Shown: in pieces, positions 46,782 to 58,162 of the stretch | Layout of the letters: every line of letters begins with the position of its first letter | Numbering within the stretch: position 1 is the stretch's first letter | Source: Fomitopsis serialis | Lineage: Eukaryota > Basidiomycota > Agaricomycetes > Polyporales > Fomitopsidaceae | Length of the DNA: 64,000 nt | Direction of reading: 5' to 3' | NCBI RefSeq assembly: GCF_022376445.1 | Contig: NW_025954962.1 | Location: 124,001 to 188,000 of the forward strand | Made by a program: the position numbers and the translations under genes | Notes under the pieces: model-generated | The model's input: only the letters and a program-made list of their open reading frames with translations | What the model was told of the DNA's origin: nothing | Database searches by the model: none

Positions 46782-48423
46782 ATGGCCTCGGAGCCATCTA
46801 CCAGCGGACATGTGCGCTTTGTAGGAGCTTTAGCTGGCGTCGGGAGCGGTAAGCCTGTCCCCATACGGGTACAGTTCGCGCAAGAGCTTATTAAAGCTTT
46901 CATCGACCGTCGGTCCGGTGGAACGTGAACGCGTGAACACTCCAGGTTTGACAAAGGTACGCTTCCGCAGGGGGAAAAATGCTTGACGGCTTTAGCCAAC
47001 GGCCCTGTGACATATAGGTGGCCGTCGGACACGGGTGCGAACCAAGGCTTAGCTTTCTCGGTACGTAGGGTAACATCCGACGATGGATATAGAGCATTGA
47101 CTTCGAGCCATTTGATAGAGTGCCTATATCGAACCCTGCTATTTCTGCAGGTTCGACACTATCAAAACACGGCTACAATGTTCTCCACCTGGTACTTACC
47201 GTGGAGCTGTCGATTGCATGCTCAAGATAGTCCGAAATGAGGTGAACAATCTGTCTCGTACCGTATGCGAGCACTCATTGATCTACAACTTGGTCCAGTC
47301 TATCTTTGCTCTTTACAAGGGTGCGACACCGCCGGCAGTGGCCTGGGCAGCGATTGACTCTGTCCTCTTGGGCTCGTTGCACAACTACCGGCTATTCCTC
47401 ATCAGGCATGGCATGACAGAGACAGTTCCCGGACGCGGTGCCCAAAGGCTCACAATCGCGGGACATACGACAGCGGGTTTATTTGCAGGGCTCACGAGGT
47501 AAAGCAGCCGACCACGGTGTCTTTGATGAAGTGACATAGTCGGGACAGTGCATTTCTGGCCACACCCATGGAGCACCTGAAAGGTAGAAGCTCAGCTTCG
47601 CGCTCTAAGATTGCATCATTGACGCTACTGATTCTAGTCAAGTTGCAGATGCAGTCCCAGAGATCTGTAGCCGACAGACAATACAAGGGGCCCATCGACT
47701 GTATCCGGCAAATCGTGCGCAGCCAAGGCGTACTTGGCTTGTGGACGGGTTTTACCGGTAGCCTCGCGTTCAGGAGTAATTTTGCCTGGCTCTTCGGATC
47801 CTACGAGGCGAGAGCAGAACTCGTTGACTGGCCGTCGGCCCTATGCTCAATCATAGCTTGGTTGTGCTTACCAGGTGTTCATGCGGGGGTTCTCGAGTCT
47901 AAAAGGAACAGGATACGAGGTGAAATCTCGTCTTGTCTACACGATGCTTATTAGCCTAATTCTACCTCCTCTCATTTGTCAGATCAGTACGCCAACTGCG
48001 AACTTCCTGTCGGGCGGCTTGGGCGCGTTTGCGTTCTGGATCATGGGTATCCCCGCCGACAACATCAAGAAGTGCGTGCTTTCCATCTTTGTATCCCTGA
48101 CACGCTCACGTACCGGTGACCACACGGCATGGTACTGCGATCCGTTCGAGCAGTCGAATGATGGCGATGCCTCACACAGGCGCGCGGCCATCGTTCCTCA
48201 CAACTGTTCGTCAAATACACGCGCTTGAGGGGTCCAAGGGCTACTTCCGTGGCCTCGGACCCTCCTTGCTGCGTGCATTTCCGGTGAATGCATCTGCGCT
48301 ATGGGTGTACGAAGGTCTGATGCGCTTACTTAATGCCGAGAAGGTGAGCAACAGCCTTATTGAAAGGGTGCATGGTCGTACTGAGACCGTAAAATTGTGA
48401 CGTGACGGCAGACGAGACATTGA
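46782..48423 (+). CDS. Mitochondrial carrier (SLC25 family, YMC/CRC1-like)
   Basis: This is an inner-membrane solute carrier. Exons spliced from the ATG at 46782 give FVGALAGVGSGLTKVAVGHG, then the three carrier signatures: GFDTIKTRLQ (Gly in place of the usual Pro), TPMEHLKVKLQMQ and IPADNIKNRMMAMP. Other landmarks are YRGAVDCMLKIVRNE, LYKGATPPAVAWAAIDSVLLGS, YKGPIDCIRQIVRSQGVLGLWTG and GYFRGLGPSLLRAFPVNASALWVYEGL. The C-terminus TRH comes from a tiny final exon. About nine short introns are needed. One (near 47810) starts with GC rather than GT (YE|GCGAGAG...CCAG|VFMRGF). The motif set is that of fungal carriers related to amino-acid/acylcarnitine transporters; the substrate cannot be told from sequence. 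Confidence 0.9.
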
Positions 48424-48802
48424 ACGCTTGAACGGCGAGACGGCGAGGTAGTCTCAGGCTGGCAGCTTGCATCATTTCTCACTATCATTTCTCACAACAT
48501 GTACTTGTTATGGGCGCGGTCATTCAATCTCGTTGCTATGTACGAGGACATGGAGCATTTGCATAGTTCACACAACGGATCCCTACACCGCAATCGCCCA
48601 CTTAAATGCATGCCGTTGTGCCACGCCGTATGTACGGCCGTTCCCTCGGATAAGTCTCAGCGATCAAGCCATAAGCACAATCAATGGAGACATCCGCGAA
48701 CTGTAGTCGGGGGTGCCCGGCACGCCGTGGCCTGTGCCATGAACCCAGGGAGCTCGAGATACAGTAGCGATAAGAACACAACATATCAGAGACAACATGA
48801 CA
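48424..48802. other. Convergent intergenic region
   Basis: This spacer lies between the carrier gene and the 3' end of ima1. No gene is seen. Confidence 0.5.
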
Positions 48803-50682
48803 TCACCTCCGCCAAAGCTTAACGGGATTCAACCACTGCGCAATATTTCCTCTCTTGTCTCGTGTCCCCGAGCGCGCGTCGGCCGCCGCCTGGTCGTCGT
48901 CAGACAACTTGATCGTAGTCGAGAACAAGCTCTCGAGGCCGGTTGGCTCCTCCGGCGCAAAAACCGTTGTGGGCGCAACCACGAACCGTCATCGTGGGTG
49001 CGAGCCTGTCCATGAGGTCTTCGTTTCTGAGGGGATGGGATCGTCGGCGACCAGTCCATCGCATTCGGGTCTCGTCTTCGTGAATCTACATCGTCGTCGT
49101 CGTCGTCATCCATGTCCATGGCGGGATCTTGCCATGCGTCGTGGTTGGAACCGCTGTCAGGGCTGTTCCGGAACGACGGCATCCCAAAGACAGGGTTGGG
49201 CGCCCGGACGATGGGGCAACAACGGGTTTGGAAGAGAGGCTCAAGGGCGCGAGGAGGTCGGGCTCGATAGCCGGCGTGGCACCTCGCGATGTGGGCCCGA
49301 CGCAGTGGAAACGAGCGACTGCTTGCCTTGTGAGGCCGCTTCCGTCAGACGGACGGGCGGCGGACGCTCTAAGCGTAACGTGCGAACATCGAATCAGAAT
49401 CTAAACAGCATGTTCGTGAGATAATCACGGGTCGTATGTGGGGCACTGACAACTGATTCGAGTACGAGGGATACCGTACAGTACTTGCTCCTGAGAGGCG
49501 ACTCGGGATCAGTCCAGCGTTGCAGTTCGCCCCATTCGGGCTTGAACCAGGACATCGCGAGGAGGAGCGAAGTACCACATCTGGACAGCCAAACTATCAT
49601 TGCAGGATCTATGCAAGGTACTGGTGAGCCTCAATGAACTACACTGGTAAGCTGAACATACGTTATATTCTCTCTTGCCCCGCTGCCGCACCATGCGCCC
49701 CTGGAATTCGGCTCTCTTGAGACTCCCATATGTCGGGTCCCATGCAGTCCAAAAGATAGACAATAATGCGAGTGCTGGTAGGCCCTGCTTCACGCTGTCC
49801 GGTACATGGAATCTGGCATAACCGAGTGCAACTACGCGTGGCCCTTAGGTTAATTGCTGTGATTCTGAAGCTCGACTCTCTTACCCGATGCATAGCATCC
49901 TAGTGTGCATACGAGGCACACCGACCATAGACATCCCGGATTTTCCAGAATGTTATTTGCCTCGTGAACCTATCACGGTCACGTTGCGTTCGGGCGACTG
50001 GGCGTCGTGGTGGATTGCTGGAACCGAGGAACCCTCCGAGAGCACGTGTACGAGCCATATTGTCTCGTCTGCGAATCTCCTCCTCTACAGCTGGCGCACA
50101 GTCGGTGCAGACAGGTGGGTAGCGTGTCTCAATTGATCGCCGGTACTCCGGGAGCATGGCGGCACGTTGGTCGTGGTCAGGGTGCTGAAGGTCGGGCACA
50201 TAACAAGAGAAATGCGTGGATTGCAGAAAATAAGTAACGGGCCACAATAATACACATGAGCTAATGGCGGAAGGTAATGTGCGGGGACGTACGCACGTCC
50301 GGAGGTGGGAGGTAGTTAGACAAAAGGTTGGATAGAAGCATCTGGTTGGTCTGGCATGTCCGGCAGAATGGTGCGCTCCCATACATGCTTGGCAGTCGGT
50401 CTTTGCGCGGAGAAGCTGGTGAACGAAGGACTTTGTCAGACCTCTATGCAGTGCGTCGCATGCATAGGCGTAACACTTACCTCTCCGGGCAAATGATTGC
50501 GTGTTCAAATTCTCGTCGTGCATCGCAGGTTCGTCCGAGATGATCTCGCCGTTTGGGTCGAACCGATTCCAGCAGTCGCAGTGTGGACATCGGAACGACC
50601 GAGGATTGCGAGGTATCGGGCTGATGATTGACTGGCAGAAGAAGCATATCACAGAGCTATGTTGTTTAAATATCTTGGACAT
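48803..50682 (-). CDS. ima1: Inner nuclear membrane protein Ima1 (Samp1/TMEM201 family)
   Basis: Ima1 links the inner nuclear membrane to chromatin and the cytoskeleton. The ATG at 50682 gives MSKIFKQHSSVICFFCQSII, and the Ima1 N-terminal zinc domain follows: CFFC and FRCPHCDCWNRFDPNGEIISDEPA. Later come PFCRTCQTNQML and YPPVCTDCAPAVEEEIRRRDNMARTRALGG, the conserved second Cys cluster. Hydrophobic membrane segments follow (PALALLSIFWTAWDP, VWLSRCGTSLLLAMSWF). The tail is Asp-rich and ends, as written, at 48829. One more base in the five-A run at 48959-48963 gives QRFFAPEEPTGLESLFSTTIKLSDDD and a stop at 48803, which fits the family better. It shares a divergent promoter of about 170 bp with the SNAP43-like gene. 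Confidence 0.88.
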
Positions 50683-50856
50683 TCGTCGGTTTGCAAGAAG
50701 TGGAGGCTCGAGGAGGTCGCCGGGGGCGTTGCGGAGGGAGTGCGGGAGAGGCGCTGTTACGCCACGAGCGCGCGCGCGATGTTGTTGCCTATTTTGCACG
50801 CGAGACGCGTCCGGAAGCGCCGGTGCATGACGCACTGTGCCTGCGCAGCGACCGCG

Positions 50857-52146
50857 ATGTCGACTGCTGCAGGCCCGTCTGCAGTCCGCGGGGACATCAC
50901 TCTCCAGCCATCGTATTTCACCTCCTCGCTCTATGTTGAGCCCCTCCGTGAGGACATAGCCACATCGTCAACCTCTTCGCTCAGCAGTACGTAGAGACAT
51001 GGCCACCCACCCAGCCATTCGCGCTTTTCAAGCGTCTCTGGTCAGACCAGGGATGGTGCTGGTTGCACCTCAAGGTACTCGACGCCCGCGCAAGGGAAAC
51101 TTTCGTCAATGTCACTGAGAGGCTGTTTATCGGTACGAACTCCGGCCGGCCGCTGAGTTAAATGCATGTTCACTTGTTGCTGCAGAACGCTTGGCAGATG
51201 GGGAACCTCTGTTGGCCCGAGTGGTTGTCCTCTTTGCGCTGTATGCATTCCACCTCAGTCAACCAACCGCTCAAAATCCGCCTGTCCATTCTGTGGGGCA
51301 CATTGCCATTCCATTAGGTGCGTCCGTGGTCGCATTCACCGTTAGATGTCATCTGACTGCGTCAGACATCTACAATGCACTCCTGCTTCTCCCTTCGAGC
51401 CTCACGGACCCTGAATTATTACCTCTTCAGCCGTACGCCATCTACGTCCTGAAGACACTCGAGGATGCGAAAGCATTTCACATCCTGCCGCAAGCTGGCC
51501 TACGCCCGTACACACCGAGCGTCTTACCGCGAGAGCTGTTCGTAACCGAAGAACAGGAATCTGCCATCATGGCGGCCTTAGGTGGCAGCGCCTCGACGCC
51601 GGGCGCGAGTGGCGTATCGAAAAAGAAAGGCCGGCCGTCACGCCGCGATAAGCAGAAGAAAGCAAAAGACGCGCTCGCTGCCCTAGAGAAATACCTCGAG
51701 AAGAACACGACCACACTAGCTCTTGAAGCCACGCCAACATCGCAATCTGCAGCCGCGGATCGCCCACATACGACCCATCGCATGGTTGCGCACCCTCCTA
51801 GCACGACACGCGAACAGTATCGGCTCCACAAGGTAGAGGCACTGGAGTGGTTGGACGCTAATGGTGCGGAGGCGATATCGGGGGAGACGAACCCACGCGG
51901 GATGTAAACGCCGGACGAGAGGCTTTACAGCGTGCGAATGAAGCCGTCCTGGCACGCCTCAAGATGATCGATGAGATGGCCGCTGAACAGGGCTTAGAGG
52001 TGGGCGGTGAAGGTGGGGAGAAGACAGGGCTTGCGCGCGTCGAGCGCGCCGTGCACGAGCTGCTCTCGTCGGGGAGCTCGACTGGGAGCGTGGGCATCCT
52101 GGGGCTGCTGGAGGGCGCCGGCCTCGACGCGCGCTGGGAGCTGTGA
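50857..52146 (+). CDS. SNAPc subunit SNAP43-like protein
   Basis: This resembles the SNAP43 (SNAPC1) subunit of the snRNA-gene activating complex found in agaricomycetes. The chosen ATG at 50857 gives MSTAAGPSAVRGDITL, with TSSLYVEPLREDIA following. One base appears missing at 50960-50961; with it the frame continues HIVNLFAQQYVETWPPTQPFALFK and then WSDQGWCWLHLKVLDARARETFVNVTERLFI. After an intron come ERLADGEPLLARVVVLFALYAFHLSQP, IPLDIYNALLLLP and PYAIYVLKTLEDAKAFHILP. A Lys-rich block (KKKGRPSRRDKQKKAKD) follows. A second missing base in the G run at 51880-51884 would continue to GREALQRANEAVLARLKMIDEMAAEQG and the stop at 52146. The family call rests on overall pattern rather than a catalytic motif. 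Confidence 0.6.
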
Positions 52147-52484
52147 CTGGCGGCGATGGCGGTGCGCGCTTCGCGCGGCGTTGGCATCCCCGCTGTCGGA
52201 CTGGATTCAAGGTTAGGTCTGGTGAGGCGCGTCGAGAGTGGCTGGAGGCTGACTTCGGAACACCCAGGGCGGACCAGGGCGTAATATACCGATCACAATC
52301 ATCAAACGCCAAGGACAGCCTCGTCGGGCTCGGTACCCCTGGGAGTTGGTCGTGACTAGTCCTTCGCTCGATCAGGATGGCAACGATACACAGATGTTTA
52401 TTGCAAGGCGCTTCAGAAGGACAGCCTAGCACGCGCCTGTCCATATGCCGCATCTGAGCACCTGCTCAGGCGGTGTACAAAACC
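52147..52484. other. Intergenic region
   Basis: This is the promoter region of the first GH16 gene; no other feature is seen. Confidence 0.45.
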
Positions 52485-54903
52485 ATGCTCGTCCGAATTG
52501 CGGATCATACACACCTCTCCTTGACCTCTCCCGCTGCCCGTCTGTTGTCCTCGAGCCCTTGGCCCTTGTCCTCGGTCCTCCCCACCGATGCCCCTCGCAC
52601 GCAAGCCCCCATCGGCTCGAGCTCAACCAACCTCTCCTTCGCACGCCGCTCTTTTGACTGCTCGGCCACGGCCGAGTCCACAACAGGCTGCTTATGGGCA
52701 AGCGCCGAACGCGGTTTGTGCGGTTTTGCGACGCCTTGATAGCGGGCTAAAATTGCCATGGCAGAGTCGATTCTCGTCGCAGAGTGTTTCGTCGACAGGG
52801 TTGACTGAGAAGGTTCGCCAGAAATATGATACTCTCTTGACGCGTATGAATGAATGATCAGTTCAACCTTTCGCCCGATCCGCGGTCGTGGAACTCAGCC
52901 ATCGCACCCGGCGTCGTGGAAGATGACGACGACATCACAATCCAGACTCACGACAGAGCCGAGGCAACTTTGACCGAGATTGGAACATCTTCACTTGGAG
53001 AGGTCTCGTAAACATCGGCAGTTTGACTCTCGTTTTTCTTGGGATTCTCGCGCTCTTGTGCGTTGAACGTTGATCTCGCATCAGGCGCGGGTTGCCGAAG
53101 CTGACCTCTGAGCAGTGCTGGGTACCCTATCATTCTGCTCTAACAGGCACCAACAATCCTACAACGGCGGCTTCAACGTGGCGGCATCAATCCTCGGGTC
53201 AAGTACCAAACTTGATCGGTGGTTTCGGTGCCATCGATCCTCAGACACCACAAGAGGTACGCAACAAGAAGGACTACGTCAACGGGAATGAATGGCAGCT
53301 GGTATTCAGCGACGAGTTCAACACGCCAGGGCGGTCATTCTGGCCAGGAGACGACCCATACTGGGAGGCGGTGAACCTGCACTACTGGCAAACGGGTAAC
53401 TGGATGGCTCGATCCCACGCTGTCACGACCAAGGATGGCGCACTGGAGATCACGATGTCGGTGAAGCCGAAGAAGGTTGAACTACACGAGCGGTATGATC
53501 ACGACGTGGAACAAGTTCTGTTCCAGGGCGGCCTGCTGGAGGTCAACGTGTCGCTGCCTGGTGCTGCCAATGTCGTTGGGCTTTGGCCTGCTATCTGGAC
53601 CATGGGTAACCTGGGGCGTGCGGGGTACGGTGCTAGTCTGGAGGGCATGGTGAGTCCACATCCGATGCTGCAGGTTAAGCCTTAGCTCATCTCGATGCAC
53701 TCAGTGGCCGTACTCGTACGACACGTGCGATGTAGGCACAGTAAAGAACCAGTCCCTGGGCGGCGTTCCTGACAACCCGGCCGCCTTCTCCTGGTTGCCC
53801 GGGCAGAAGCTTTCACGGTGTACGTGCCCAGGCTCGACTCATCCAGGTCCTATGCATAATGACAACACGTACGTCGGACGGGCTGCACCTGAGATCGATG
53901 TATTCGAGGCTTCGGTGGTACGCACAGCATCCCTGCTCTTCTCACCTTAACCCAACGTTGAGTTTCTCCTTAGTCCGTATCGGGTACTGGACAGGTCTCC
54001 CAGTCTGCACAATGGGCGGTATGTCGTAGTCATCTGGTCATCTGTATGGAGGCCTAGTTTCTAATTCGTGCTCTGCGTTAGCCTTTCGACTTTAATCACC
54101 AGTACCAGAACGACTCGAGTGACATCTACGTCGCAGACTCCAGCATCACGGGCTTGAACCCTTACACTGGGGCTTCATACCAAGAGGCAAGTTCCGGCGT
54201 CAGCAACACTGGTAAGGATCGGCATCCTATGTTCGATGGGCTGGTGACAGGAGCTCATGACTGCGGACAGACCAGACTGCCTGGGAGCTCAGTGGTGGCG
54301 GGTACTCGGTATACGGTGTTCAATATGAATATGGTTTCGATGACGCGGTGAGTCATATACACGCCTCGTCATTTCGAAGCGGATGAGGTTAATTTTGATT
54401 TGAAACGTAACTCAGTATATCGCCTGGGTCGCGAGCGACAAATTGACGTGGTCGATCAAGCAGACTGCTGTGGGGCCGAGCAGCAAAGTCCAGATTGGTC
54501 AGAGACTGGTGTCGCAGGAACCTATGGTGCGTGTTCCCGACCGTGTTGCTTGCTCATCCTCTGAACATGTACCTCGGCAGTACATCATCATGAATCTGGG
54601 TATATCGGAGGGCTTCGGAGGGAATGTGGACTTCGCACATCTCGTGTTCCCGACGACGATGCGGGTAGACTATGTTCGCGTTTACCAAGACCCAAGCAAC
54701 GTCAAGACGAGCTGTGACCCTCCCGACGCGCCGACTGCATCGTACATCAACGCGTACGTAGCCTATCATCATGGGTGTGCGTGCTGATTCCAATATCAAA
54801 TCTATGCAGGTTCCAGGGCGCGTACACGAACCCGAACTACACCGATTGGCAAACGCAGTACGGTGAACCATTCCCGGGAAACCATTGGGCAGGCGATTGT
54901 TGA
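52485..54903 (+). CDS. GH16 beta-glucan synthesis protein (SKN1/KRE6 type), copy 1
   Basis: This is a type II membrane glycosidase/transglycosylase of the secretory pathway needed for cell-wall beta-1,6-glucan. The start is uncertain; the ATG at 52485 with SSPWPLSSVLP is a reasonable choice. A cytosolic Ser-rich region leads to FNLSPDPRSWN. One C appears to be missing at 52936; with it the frame reads DIHNPDSRQSRGNFDRDWNIFTW and then the membrane anchor (SLTLVFLGILAL). The lumenal GH16 domain has LVFSDEFNTPGRSFWPGDDPYWEAVNLHYW, GLWPAIWTMGNLGRAGYG and APEIDVFEA, which carries the EIDxxE catalytic pair. The gene ends NPNYTDWQTQYGEPFPGNHWAGDC at 54903. A paralogue follows 516 bp downstream. Confidence 0.85.
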
Positions 54904-55419
54904 GCTTTATTATGACGCGACGAACATTGACGGACAGTATGTATTCTTATACTATTAGTGTAATGCTGTGATCTCGCTGCTATGGTGGGTCCGGTTGATG
55001 GGATTATTTTGGTCTCCGTGGATAGGTCTCTGTGTGTCCTCGCTTCCAGGCTCCGCGAAACGCTGCAAACCCGGCCGACTCGTCTAGTGTCCTCACTGAG
55101 TTGGGGCAACCAATGTATGTATGTATGTCGCGAACGGTCGCTTGCGCGGAAGGCTTGCACACGGATGCAGCATCCAGTTTTAAGCGCCGCTTGGCCAGAA
55201 GTGATTGCCGCCCGAAAAAGATGTGCGTCCGGCGCGATGATTGGCCAGGGGAGCGTCCGACGAGGCGGAGTTGAATCGGGCTGGAACAGGTGGCGCTGGC
55301 AACCGCGTTGTTTCCATCGGCGTTCGATGTAACAGAGGATAACCTCCATCCACTGTCTCTCCTCCGACTCGTATACCCTTCGTCGCTCCTCGCATCGACC
55401 CCCGCGTACGGCAGCAACC
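54904..55419. other. Spacer between GH16 paralogues
   Basis: This 0.5-kb spacer carries the promoter of copy 2. No gene is seen. Confidence 0.5.
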
Positions 55420-57776
55420 ATGGCTTCTCTGGGCCCCAACTCTCAGAGACGTTACATTCAACCTGACTCTCCTTCTACCACCAATCTCTTGGCACCCCAG
55501 TCGGCACGGTCTCCAAATGGCGTGCAGGCCGCGTCTTCCCACTCGCTACGCAGTATGGGCAGCAGTACTTCATTGGTATGTTACACCATTGCTCAGAGGC
55601 TAGCCCGTACCCACACAAGCGTCGCTCCAGAACGACAGTCAATCCCGCTACGCGCCTAGCGTAGTAGCACCTTCGATATCGGACAAGGTATGTCATCGTC
55701 ATCGCGCCTGTTTACGTACCATGTCACGTCTGACTTTTCGTCCAGTTCTCTCTTTCGCCAGATCCTACATCTTGGGGTGCCTACCTTACGCCCGACGTGC
55801 CAGAAAGCGATGACTACCTCCACAACCCCGACCCTAAGCGTGACCGAAAGAACGACCAGGGCGGCAATATCTTCACGTACAGAGGAATCACCAACCTTGG
55901 CTGCCTGATGATCCTCGCAGTCGGAACGGTCACTCTTTTGTGCGTCACACGGGGCGATCTCCGGTGCTGCACCTACTCACACGTTGATTCACAGCGCGGG
56001 ATACCCGCTTATCAGTCATTTCACCAAGAAGTCGCAGTCGTACGCAGGTGGCTTCAACTTGGGTGGAGTCAACGCGTCAGGCCAGATTCCGGAGCTCATT
56101 GGCAACTACGGGATGGTTGACAAGCATACCCCTACGGAGGCGCGCACCAAGACTGATCTTGTATCGGGGCAGAAATATGAGCTCATCTTCAGTGACGAGT
56201 TCGAGGTGGATGGGCGTACGTTCTGGCCTGGCGACGATCCTTACTGGGAAGCGGTCACTATGCACTATTGGTCCACAAACAACTTGGAATGGCTGGATCC
56301 AACAGCCGTTACGACCGCCAACGGGAGCTTGCAGATCACCATGCAAAAGAAACCCAAGAACGGTCTCGATTTCACTAGCGGAATGATGACGACATGGAAC
56401 AAGTTTTGCTTCACCGGTGGTCTTGTTGAGGTGAATGTGTCTCTCCCTGGAGCCAACAACATCATGGGTTTCTGGCCGGCTATCTGGATGATGGGCAACT
56501 TAGGTCGTGCTGGTTATGGCGCTACCCTTGACGGCACGGTGAGTTCTGTGGTAACTCGCAAGAGCATTTTGCTGACCTGCAAATAGTGGCCTTACACATA
56601 CGATGCTTGCGACGTGGGCACCCTAGCGAACCAGACGAAGAACGGGCTCCCGCTGGCCGCTACCCAGAATGGCGATCCTGCATTCGGCGACGTACTCTCA
56701 TATCAGCCAGGACAGCGTCTGTCGCGTTGCACTTGTAAAGGTTCATCACATCCTGGACCTATGCATGCGGATGGCACCTACGTCGGGCGCTCAGCACCGG
56801 AGATTGATATCTTCGAGGCAACGGTATGAATGCAGTCTTGATCCGTGTCACCTATCGTTGCTCATACTTAGTTTTTGACAGATCAGTGGCGGTATGGGTC
56901 AGGTATCCCAGTCTGGGCAGTGGGCAGTAAGTATGCCATCTCAACGTCGTGCCGCTCCTGAACATTTGTCGTGTAGCCGTACAACCACCAGTATCTGTGG
57001 ACCAATACTTCAGATACCTATTCGATACGCAACGAGACGAACACGATCTTGAATAGCTACTTGGGTGGCGTCTACCAGCAAGCAACCTCGGCGGTCAGTA
57101 ACACCGGTAAATACATCTTTCAGTGGTATTATACCATTCTCATTGAAACCACTACCTGTTTAGATCAGAACGCATATGAAAAGACGGGTGGATATGCCAT
57201 CTACGGCCTTCAGTATGAACCCGGGTTCGACAACGGGGTAAGTCTGGACCTGTCACGAAATACCTGAAGAAGTTTCCTGACTGTAGATTGTAGTACATCG
57301 CCTGGATCAACAATGCCGAGATAGCATGGACGCTTTTAGCTGCAGGTGTCGGTCCCGATACCACCGTTGAGACCAGTGCCCGTCCTATCCCGCAAGAGCC
57401 GATGGTATGTTGTTTGCTAAAATGAATAACGTGCCGTTTGACGGAGATTTGTGACGTAGTACCTCATCATGAACTTCGGCATGTCACACAATTTTGGTTT
57501 CGTTGATCTCGACAATTTGCCATTCCCATCCACAATGCGCGTGGACTACGTTCGTGTCTACCAGGATCCGAGCAAGAAGAACTATGGTTGCGACCCGGAA
57601 GACTTCCCGACAGCAGCGTACATCAATACGTAAGTCCCGCCTCGATACGAGATTTGAACGCGACTAACAACCATCTCAGGTATATCGAGGCGTACAACAA
57701 CCCGAACTTGACGACGTGGGTCGACGACTTCGGCCAGGTCATCCCCAAGAACAGTCTCATCGACAATTGTTCATGA
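55420..57776 (+). CDS. GH16 beta-glucan synthesis protein (SKN1/KRE6 type), copy 2
   Basis: This is the second tandem SKN1/KRE6-type gene. The ATG at 55420 gives MASLGPNSQRRYIQPDSPS. A Ser-rich cytosolic segment leads to FSLSPDPTSWGAYLTPDVPESDDYLHNPDPKRDRK and a membrane anchor (GCLMILAVGTVTLL). The GH16 domain reads LIFSDEFEVDGRTFWPGDDPYWEAVTMHYW, GFWPAIWMMGNLGRAGYG, LSRCTCKGSSHPGPMH and APEIDIFEA with both catalytic Glu residues. RVDYVRVYQDPSKKNYGCDPEDFPTAAYINTYIEAYNNPN follows. It ends IDNCS at 57776 after several short introns. No frame break was noticed in this copy. The two copies differ throughout, so the duplication is old. Confidence 0.92.
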
Positions 57777-58162
57777 CGTGTGTATGACTATGCCGATACG
57801 TCAGTTACCCGTAGTTACTGTCTGTAGTCGAGAGATCCACCTACTTACGCTTTCGATATCCTATTGGGACGCTTGATGTGACCCGTCTGCCTCTACTCTT
57901 AGCATTACATACTTGTCTTGTCGCATTCGCTTCTTTCTCTCAACGATGCGCCACTAGTGCTTCTTATGTAACATCTCGTCGGGTGAGGCGGAATAGACTG
58001 CAGGCCTATACCAGGGTCATGTACACGACGTACATGCTAGGATCATAAGATTGCTCTATGCTAGGTTGACTATGAAAACAACAGCAATGCACTAAAACAG
58101 ATAACATGCAACGAAATACCCCTGTGCCCACTACCGTGACCGTTGCCACAGTCTCGCGTTGT
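57777..58162. other. Convergent intergenic region
   Basis: This is the 3' spacer between GH16 copy 2 (+) and the UBE2O-like gene (-). No gene is seen. Confidence 0.5.

Noticed and set aside
38051..52146. Pseudogene status of nup170, ima1 and the SNAP43-like gene because of internal frame breaks
   Set aside because: Each break is repaired by a single base in a short run and the rest of each protein is conserved; sequence error is more likely than decay of essential genes.
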